6,813 nt of DNA from Anaerolineaceae bacterium (GTDB taxonomy: Bacteria; Chloroflexota; Anaerolineae; Anaerolineales; Anaerolineaceae), in NCBI GenBank assembly GCA_003158355.1, contig PMIV01000153.1, positions 1-6,813 of the forward strand. The letters run 5' to 3'. The translations under genes and the position numbers were made by a program. The notes beneath the pieces were generated by a model, which saw only the letters and a program-made list of their open reading frames with translations, ran no database searches and was not told the DNA's origin. Shown here one piece after another: positions 1 to 4,506 of this stretch (its first letter is position 1; each line of letters opens with the position of its first letter).

Positions 1-324
1 CGCGCCTTCACCTGCTACCAGATGCTCACCCTGCTCGAAGAGACCCCGGCCGCGCCTACCCCCACCCTGGTGCTGGACCTGCTGGCGACCTTTCTGGATG
101 AGAATGTGCGCCTGCCCGAAAGCCGCCGCCTGCTGGAGCTGGCCGTGGTGCAGTTGCAGCGCCTCAGCCAGTCCGCGCCGCTGATCATGAGTGTCAAGCC
201 GCCCCTCGCGCTGGTGGCGGAGCGCATGCCGCTGCTCGACCTGCTGGAACAGGCCAGCACGCGCACCCTTCACCTGGAGGCGCAGCACAGCCAGGTGGCT
301 GCCACCCTGCCCCTCTTCGGCTAG
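1..324 (+). CDS. RadA/Rad51-like ATPase, C-terminal part (5' end outside window)
   Basis: The reading frame is open from base 1 to TAG at 322-324, giving the last 107 residues of a longer protein. The opening residues RAFTCYQMLTLLEE resemble the RadA/Rad51 segment 'RAxNxxHQMLLxxx'. Next comes a Walker B-like strand TLVLDLL (fragment residues 22-28, Asp26), followed by a long helix rich in Leu and Arg (LPESRRLLELAVVQLQRLSQ). This matches the RadA layout of Walker B, 'ERQ..L..hL..L..la' helix, then the next strand (APLIMSVKPP). I infer a DNA-binding, ATP-dependent RecA-superfamily core domain; the Walker A motif would lie outside the window. The protein ends in ATLPLFG, which resembles a sliding-clamp-binding peptide. 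The next gene starts 34 nt downstream on the same strand, so an operon with the small protein and the PolB homologue is likely. The family is assigned from motif pattern only; a KaiC-like or RadB-like ATPase is the main alternative. Confidence 0.62.
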   Translation, partial: RAFTCYQMLTLLEETPAAPTPTLVLDLLATFLDENVRLPESRRLLELAVVQLQRLSQSAPLIMSVKPPLALVAERMPLLDLLEQASTRTLHLEAQHSQVAATLPLFG

Positions 325-344
325 ACCCTAACGGTAACTTTTTC

Positions 345-350
345 AGGAGG
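345..350 (+). promoter_or_regulatory. Perfect Shine-Dalgarno for the 106-residue gene
   Basis: AGGAGG lies 8 nt before the ATG at 359. It supports that start and implies efficient initiation on the small middle gene of the cassette. The polymerase gene that follows has no comparable site and probably depends on coupling. Confidence 0.8.
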
Positions 351-358
351 TAATAACT

Positions 359-679
359 ATGGGACGTACTTTACCCTCGATCACGATGGAATTCATGCAC
401 GAACAGGAAGCCTTCGGCCGCTTCCGCCGCGCCCTGCGCCGCAGCGATCAACTGGCGCTGGATGATCTCTTCGCCGCGGCCCGCAATCACCTGGCCGCCG
501 CAGCCTACGCCGCCAACGCCCTGCCTATGGAGACCTTTCTGCTGGCCATGCTGCTCGAAGAACACAAAGAGGTGATGCGCCTGCGCACGCTGGTGGAAGG
601 CACGTTGGGCCATACGGCCGCATTACCCGATAACAGCCCCGCCGACCCCGTTGACGACGCCGACCCCGGCCAGTCATGA
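359..679 (+). CDS. Small helical protein of unknown function in the RadA-like/PolB cassette
   Basis: A 106-residue protein that I do not recognise as a named family. The start at 359 is fixed by AGGAGG at 345-350. Residues 11-50 (FMHEQEAFGRFRRALRR, then LALDDLFAAARNHLAAAAYAAN) and 56-81 (PMETFLLAMLLEEHKEVMRLRTLVEG) look like two or three amphipathic helices. The last 20 or so residues are Pro/Asp-rich and probably disordered (DNSPADPVDDADPG). There is no signal peptide, membrane segment, cysteine pair or catalytic-looking motif. Its TGA at 677-679 overlaps the ATG of the polymerase homologue (ATGA), so the two are probably translationally coupled and made in related amounts. I infer an adaptor or subunit joining the RadA-like ATPase to the PolB homologue; nothing in the sequence proves this. 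Confidence 0.8.
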   Translation: MGRTLPSITMEFMHEQEAFGRFRRALRRSDQLALDDLFAAARNHLAAAAYAANALPMETFLLAMLLEEHKEVMRLRTLVEGTLGHTAALPDNSPADPVDDADPGQS

Positions 680-2928
680 GCCGCGAATTCACCGGCTGGC
701 TGCTGGACCTGTACGACGACCCGCAGGCCGGCGTGGTGCTGTGGTTCGCCCTCGAAAGCGGTGAACGCCTGCGCCTGCACCAGCCCTTCCCCATCATCTT
801 TTCTGCCGCCGGCCCCGCGGAACGCCTGCGCGCGGCTTGGCGCTGGCTGCAGCAACAGCCGGAGCAGGTGAACCTCTCGCGCAGCCAGGGGCACGACCTC
901 TTCATCAGCCAGCCGGTCACCCTGCTCAGCATTGAGGTTCCCAACGCTGCCGCCCAGCCGCGCCTCTTCCAGCACATGGCCGAAGTCTTCCCCGACCTCA
1001 CCTATTACAATGCCGATGTCAACCTGGCCCTGCGCTTTGCCGCCGTCTACAATACCTTCCCGCTGGCCCGCTGCCTCGTCCGCTGCAGTGACGAGGGGCT
1101 TGTCGAAGAGCTGAAGGTGATCGATTCCCCCTGGGAGCTCGACCCCGAACCGGCGCCCCTGCGTACCCTCTCGCTCGAGCCCAACTGCGACCCGCAGCAC
1201 GACACCCCTGCCAGCCTGCGCGTGAGTTACGGGCAGCACAATTATGAATTTGCCCTCTCCCCGCTGCGCCCCCTGCTCATCAATCTGCGCGGCATTCTCG
1301 AACGTTTCGACCCCGATATCCTGCTCACCACCTGGGGCGACACCTGGCTCCTGCCCCTGCTGCTGGAAGAAAGCGAACGCCAGGGGCTGCCGCTGCCGCT
1401 CAACCGCGAGGCGACCCGCAGCGTCGTCCACCGCCGTGAAAAATCCTTCTTCTCATACGGCATGATCATCTATCACGGCCAGCAGATCCACCTCTACGGC
1501 CGCTGTCACATTGACCGGCGCAACTCCTCCCTGTGGGGGCCCGACGGTCTGGACGGTATTCTCGAAAGCGCCCGCCTTACCGCCCTGCCCATTCAAACCT
1601 CAGCGCGCACCTCACCCGGCACCGGTATTTCGTCCATGCAGATCCTCACTGCCATGCGCGGCGGCACGCTGGTGCCCTGGCACAAACAGCAGGTGGAGCG
1701 CCCCAAGTCTGCCCTCGACCTGCTCAAATACGATCAGGGCGGCATGGTCTATCAGCCCACCGTGGGTGTGCATACCGATGTGGCCGAGATCGACTTCATC
1801 TCCATGTACCCCAGCATCATGGTGCACTGCAACATTTCGCCCGAAAAGCCCGTGCCCACCTTCCTCGGCTCAAACGAGGAACCTGGTCTCATCCCGCAGA
1901 CGCTGGCTCCCCTGCTCCTGAAGCGCATCACCATCAAAAAAGCCCTGGGAACCATGCATCCCTGGGATCTGCGCTACAAGCGCTACCAGGCCGCTTCAGC
2001 CGCCCACAAATGGCTGCTGGTCACCTGCTTCGGCTATTTGGGCTACAAAAATGCCCGCTTCGGACGCATCGAGTCGCACGAGGCCGTCACCACCTGGGGA
2101 CGCGAGGCCCTGCTGCTGGCCAAAGAAGCCGCCGAAGAGATGGGCTTCACCATCCTGCACATGTACGTGGATGGTCTGTGGGTCAAGCAGGAGGGCTATA
2201 CCCGTCCCGAGCAGTTCACGCCGCTGCTGGATGAGATCGGCCGCCGCACCAGTCTTTCCATTGCCCTGGACGGTGTCTACCGCTGGGTCACTTTTTTGCC
2301 CTCGCGTATGAACTCGAAGGTGCCGGTGCCCAACCGCTATTTTGGCTACTTTCAGGATGGCTCCTTCAAGATGCGCGGCATCGACGCACGCCGCCGCGAC
2401 ATGCCGCCCTTCGTGGTCAACACCCAGATGGACATGCTCAATGTGCTCGGCCAGGCTGCCTCCGCGGCGCAGATTCAGGCTCTCATCCCGCAGGCACTGG
2501 ACTTGCTGCGCGGACGGCTCAATGACCTGCGCGCCGGACGCGTGCCGCTGGACCAACTGGTGATGGGGCAGCGCCTCAGCCGTGAGCTTTCGGCCTACAA
2601 GACCCCCTCCCCGGCCGCCCGTGCGCTGATGCAGCTCAACGCTGCAGGCAAAGACAAACGTCCCGGCCAGCGCGTGCGCTTTCTCTACGTGCGTACCGGC
2701 ACCGGCGTTTACGCCTGGGATCTGTCCGATAAGCCCGACCCGTTGACAATTGACGTGGCCTACTACCGCAAACTCCTTGTCCGCGCCGCCGGCACCGCCC
2801 TGCAGCCCTTTGGCTGGAAGGATGACCGCGTCAGCCAGTGGCTGGGCGGTGGGGTCAATGAAGAATTAAAAGTAGAGAGGGTGGAAATACCCGTGCAGAC
2901 AGAACAGAAAGTTCCGATGTTGATGTAG
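676..2928 (+). CDS. Family-B DNA polymerase homologue, apparently inactivated (PolB2-like)
   Basis: 750 residues, a normal length for a single-chain PolB. The ATG overlaps the stop of the preceding gene. Motif A is intact (D373-FISMYPSI). The motif B region K445-WLLVTCFGYLG keeps the Lys and Gly, but the usual N-S-x-Y is V449-T450-C451-F452. Motif C, normally Y-x-D-T-D, is Y497-V-D499-G-L501, so the second, metal-binding Asp is Leu. The KKRY motif is P552-N-R-Y, while the following thumb signature RGIDARRRD (567-575) is typical. In the exonuclease part, ExoI DxE aligns with E168-P-N170, ExoII N..FD with W220-GDTW-L225, and the ExoIII YxxxD segment seems absent. The fold is therefore kept, but polymerase and proofreading chemistry are probably lost or very weak. 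Inactivated PolB homologues are known from archaea with a small bacterial group; this protein fits that type. A structural or recombination-related role with the RadA-like ATPase is inferred. The last ~25 residues are low-GC and divergent. Confidence 0.9.
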   Translation: MSREFTGWLLDLYDDPQAGVVLWFALESGERLRLHQPFPIIFSAAGPAERLRAAWRWLQQQPEQVNLSRSQGHDLFISQPVTLLSIEVPNAAAQPRLFQHMAEVFPDLTYYNADVNLALRFAAVYNTFPLARCLVRCSDEGLVEELKVIDSPWELDPEPAPLRTLSLEPNCDPQHDTPASLRVSYGQHNYEFALSPLRPLLINLRGILERFDPDILLTTWGDTWLLPLLLEESERQGLPLPLNREATRSVVHRREKSFFSYGMIIYHGQQIHLYGRCHIDRRNSSLWGPDGLDGILESARLTALPIQTSARTSPGTGISSMQILTAMRGGTLVPWHKQQVERPKSALDLLKYDQGGMVYQPTVGVHTDVAEIDFISMYPSIMVHCNISPEKPVPTFLGSNEEPGLIPQTLAPLLLKRITIKKALGTMHPWDLRYKRYQAASAAHKWLLVTCFGYLGYKNARFGRIESHEAVTTWGREALLLAKEAAEEMGFTILHMYVDGLWVKQEGYTRPEQFTPLLDEIGRRTSLSIALDGVYRWVTFLPSRMNSKVPVPNRYFGYFQDGSFKMRGIDARRRDMPPFVVNTQMDMLNVLGQAASAAQIQALIPQALDLLRGRLNDLRAGRVPLDQLVMGQRLSRELSAYKTPSPAARALMQLNAAGKDKRPGQRVRFLYVRTGTGVYAWDLSDKPDPLTIDVAYYRKLLVRAAGTALQPFGWKDDRVSQWLGGGVNEELKVERVEIPVQTEQKVPMLM

Positions 2929-2944
2929 ATATTCATTAAAAAAT

Positions 2945-2972
2945 GTAGGGTGCGTTCGCTTTTGAACGCACC
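2945..2972 (+). repeat. REP-like element 1 (GTAG head plus hairpin)
   Basis: GTAG at 2945-2948 is followed directly by a perfect 9-bp stem: GGTGCGTTC (2949-2957) pairs with GAACGCACC (2964-2972) around a 6-nt loop. A GTAG tetranucleotide next to a stem-loop is the usual layout of REP sequences recognised by RAYT transposases, and a RAYT gene begins 160 nt downstream. The element lies 16 nt after the stop of the polymerase homologue, so it may also protect or shape the 3' end of that mRNA. No T-tract follows on this strand, so it is not a standard terminator. Confidence 0.75.
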
Positions 2973-2987
2973 GAAAAAGAGAATAGT
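2960..2987 (+). repeat. 28-nt direct repeat, copy A
   Basis: This copy and the one at 3091-3118 match at 26 of 28 positions. Both start TTTTGAACGCACC and continue into an A-rich stretch ending in TAGT. Copy A includes the 3' arm of REP-like element 1. A shorter related piece, GAAAACGCACC, lies between the copies at 2991-3001. Confidence 0.75.
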
Positions 2988-3023
2988 GTTGAAAACGCAC
3001 CAAATCGATTTCCATTTAAAAAT

Positions 3024-3046
3024 GGTGCGTCGCGGACGCACCCTAC
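3024..3046 (-). repeat. REP-like element 2, inverted copy
   Basis: Read on the minus strand this is GTAG (3043-3046) followed by a perfect 8-bp stem, GGTGCGTC with GACGCACC, around a 3-nt loop (arms at 3024-3031 and 3035-3042). Together with element 1 it forms a pair in opposite orientation, like a BIME. The outer arms 2944-2959 and 3032-3047 are complementary at 15 of 16 positions. Its inner arm could also pair with ACGCACC at 2995-3001, giving an alternative larger hairpin. Confidence 0.72.
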
Positions 3047-3090
3047 AAAAATTATTATTACCTTACCGGTCGAAAGAAAAAAATGGAATG

Positions 3091-3118
3091 TTTTGAACGC
3101 ACCAAAAAAGAGAGTAGT
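3091..3118 (+). repeat. 28-nt direct repeat, copy B
   Basis: Second copy of the repeat at 2960-2987, with mismatches only at repeat positions 14 and 24. It ends 14 nt before the ATG of the RAYT gene and carries only the 3' half of the REP stem (GAACGCACC), so it is a half-REP. It probably arose by local duplication or transposase activity. It may also hold the leader of the RAYT gene; no convincing promoter hexamers are seen in it. Confidence 0.72.
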
Positions 3119-3132
3119 TATACAATTAACTC

Positions 3133-3681
3133 ATGCCAGAATACCGACGTTCCAAAATGGAAGGGGGAACCTTCTTTTTCACCGTTGTTACTTACCATCA
3201 CCTACCCATCCTTTCTACCGACACCGCTCGAAAAATCCTGCACCGGTCATGGATGGATACAACAAAAAGATTTCCTTTTGAAACAATTGCAATTTGCCTT
3301 CTTCCCGATCATCTTCATTGCATTTGGCGTTTACCCGAAGAGGACAATAATTATTCGGTTCGCTGGAAGGAAATTAAACGTTTATTTACAAAAGAATATT
3401 TGCGTGAAATTGGACCGGGAGAAGAGCGCAATATCTCTCACCAAAAAAGACATGAAGCTGCCATCTGGCAGCGGCGTTTTTGGGAACACACCATATTGGA
3501 TGAAGAGGATCTTGAGACGCATTTGGATTACATCCATTACAATCCGATCAAACATGGTTATGTAACCAAAGCTGTAGATTGGGAGTGGTCGAGCTTTAAC
3601 CGATATGTAGAAAAAGGAATTTACGACAAAGATTGGATAGGTGGAGATGAAGGCCGTCTTCAACGAATGAGCGAGGAATGA
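3133..3681 (+). CDS. REP-associated tyrosine transposase (RAYT, Y1/HUH family)
   Basis: 182 residues, full length for a RAYT. These enzymes nick single-stranded REP DNA using an HUH metal site and one tyrosine. The N-terminus MPEYRR..MEGGTFFFTVVTYHH is typical and supports the ATG at 3133. The HUH motif is LPDH60-L-H62 followed by CIW. The block WQRRFWEHTILDEEDLETH leads into D132-YIHYNP-IKHGYV, where Y133 is the likely nucleophile, and the C-terminal WEWSSFNRYV is also typical. The frame is intact. Two GTAG-headed hairpins lie immediately upstream and a possible REP remnant lies at 3691-3701, so the gene and its likely substrates form one unit. No good Shine-Dalgarno is visible, so expression is probably low. 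The gene and its flanks are clearly AT-richer than the cassette on the left, which suggests independent acquisition. RAYTs are usually single-copy domesticated genes rather than free IS elements. Confidence 0.92.
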   Translation: MPEYRRSKMEGGTFFFTVVTYHHLPILSTDTARKILHRSWMDTTKRFPFETIAICLLPDHLHCIWRLPEEDNNYSVRWKEIKRLFTKEYLREIGPGEERNISHQKRHEAAIWQRRFWEHTILDEEDLETHLDYIHYNPIKHGYVTKAVDWEWSSFNRYVEKGIYDKDWIGGDEGRLQRMSEE

Positions 3682-3690
3682 GGATGGATA

Positions 3691-3701
3691 GAAACCGCAC
3701 C
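3691..3701 (+). repeat. Possible degenerate REP arm downstream of the RAYT gene
   Basis: GAAACCGCACC matches GAAAACGCACC at 2991-3001 at 10 of 11 positions. It lies 10 nt after the RAYT stop and could mark the right edge of the REP/RAYT island. It is short, so chance similarity is possible. Confidence 0.3.
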
Positions 3702-3716
3702 TTGAAACAATAATCC

Positions 3717-4394
3717 TTACATATTCCCCACAACCATGATGAACTCCCCTTTGCGCGGGCCAACCTGCTTGCGTACTTCTTCCACGTCGCCGCGGTAGAT
3801 CGTTTCTGTGGGCATGGTCAGGTCAAAGGCCACCGTCACGATGCAGCCTTTGCCGAACACCTTGATCACATCATCCAGCAGCGCGCCCAGGCGGTAGGGT
3901 GTATCCATCAGAACCACTGGCATCTTCAGGGTGCGGTAGTAGGTCAGCATTTTGCGGCGCACATCCGGGTCGCGCGGCAAAAATCCGCCGAAGACAAAGC
4001 GTTCCAGGTGAAAATCGAGGATGGATAGCGTCGCCATCAACGAGGAGGCTCCCGGCACCGGCGAAACCTTGACCCCGGAGCTGGCAGCCAGTTGGATGAG
4101 ATAATGACCCGGGTCGGAAAAGACCGGCGTTCCGCAATCGGAGAACAGCGCCAGACTCTCACCGTTGAGCAGGCGCATCAACAGGTCGGCGGCCACCTCA
4201 GGTTCGTTGTGTTCGTTTAGCAGTACCAATTCCTTACCGGTGATGCCCAGCTTTTTCAACAGCGTACTGCCGGGTTTATACTCTTCACAAACCACCGCGT
4301 CAGCAGACTTTAATACTTCAATGGCACGCAGGGTAATATCACCGGGGTTGCCGATTGGGGTTGCCACAATATAGAGTGTGCCTTTATTGGCCAT
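3717..4394 (-). CDS. rsmI: RsmI-like 16S rRNA 2'-O-methyltransferase (short, divergent)
   Basis: 225 residues of the tetrapyrrole-methylase (SAM-dependent) fold. RsmI methylates the ribose of C1402 in the 16S rRNA decoding centre. The family signature GTLYIVATPIGNPGDITLRAIEVL (residues 5-28) is nearly perfect, and SDCGTPVFSDPG (85-96) and PGAS (114-117) match the SAM-binding loops. GFLP and the final KGEFIMVVGN also fit. Deviations: the usual A-E-D-T-R after strand 2 is C36-E-E-Y-K, SDAGTP has Cys87 in place of Ala, FYExxxR is MDTPYR, and ELTK is DLTM. The protein stops at the end of the methylase domain and lacks the ~50-residue C-terminal helical domain of E. coli-type RsmI. The start is supported by AGAGG six nt before the ATG (4401-4405 on the minus strand). 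It is convergent with the RAYT gene and divergent from murJ. The rRNA substrate is inferred from the family; the changed positions leave room for another target. Confidence 0.82.
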   Translation of the reverse strand: MANKGTLYIVATPIGNPGDITLRAIEVLKSADAVVCEEYKPGSTLLKKLGITGKELVLLNEHNEPEVAADLLMRLLNGESLALFSDCGTPVFSDPGHYLIQLAASSGVKVSPVPGASSLMATLSILDFHLERFVFGGFLPRDPDVRRKMLTYYRTLKMPVVLMDTPYRLGALLDDVIKVFGKGCIVTVAFDLTMPTETIYRGDVEEVRKQVGPRKGEFIMVVGNM

Positions 4395-4410
4395 AACCTG
4401 CCTCTTTCTC

Positions 4411-4436
4411 TCCTCTCATTTTACCCGATGAGAGGA
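4411..4436. promoter_or_regulatory. 9-bp inverted repeat in the rsmI/murJ divergent region
   Basis: TCCTCTCAT (4411-4419) and ATGAGAGGA (4428-4436) are perfect inverted repeats separated by 8 nt. On the minus strand the spacer region contains TAAAAT (4418-4423), one mismatch from a -10 box for the rsmI-like gene, but no good -35 is seen. The repeat could be an operator acting on that promoter, or a hairpin in its leader just upstream of the Shine-Dalgarno. No T-tract makes it a terminator. Confidence 0.4.
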
Positions 4437-4496
4437 CATCCGGGGAAAAAGGAAAACAGGGTAAACTTATGGAAACCACGGATATGTGAAGGTTCC

Positions 4497-4501
4497 AGGA
4501 G
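4497..4501 (+). promoter_or_regulatory. Shine-Dalgarno that decides the murJ start
   Basis: AGGAG lies 5 nt before the ATG at 4507. The in-frame GTG at 4486 would lengthen the protein by seven residues (including Pro-Gly) but has no ribosome binding site at the right distance. Confidence 0.75.
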
Positions 4502-4506
4502 AAACA

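Noticed and set aside
505..1431. Long open frame on the minus strand (308 residues) opposite the polymerase homologue
   Set aside because: It overlaps most of the first third of a clearly homologous PolB gene and part of the small gene. It has no recognisable motif, and long antisense frames are expected in GC-rich coding DNA.
1533..2234. 233-residue plus-strand frame inside the polymerase gene
   Set aside because: It is an out-of-frame shadow of the PolB gene with low-complexity His/Arg/Ala composition and no ribosome site.
2949..2972. Rho-independent terminator after the polymerase homologue
   Set aside because: The stem is strong, but an A-rich stretch and not a T-tract follows on the plus strand.
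2944..3047. REP pair as terminal inverted repeats of a small IS or MITE
   Set aside because: The outer arms match at 15 of 16 positions, but each arm is part of its own GTAG hairpin. There are no target-site duplications, so a REP pair explains it better.
3083..3565. 160-residue frame overlapping the RAYT gene
   Set aside because: The RAYT frame carries all family motifs; this one is in another frame and shows none. I also considered a frameshifted transposase, but the RAYT frame is intact from start to stop.
4486..4506. Upstream GTG start for murJ
   Set aside because: It has no ribosome binding site and adds an atypical Pro-Gly-containing leader, while the ATG at 4507 has AGGAG at the right distance.
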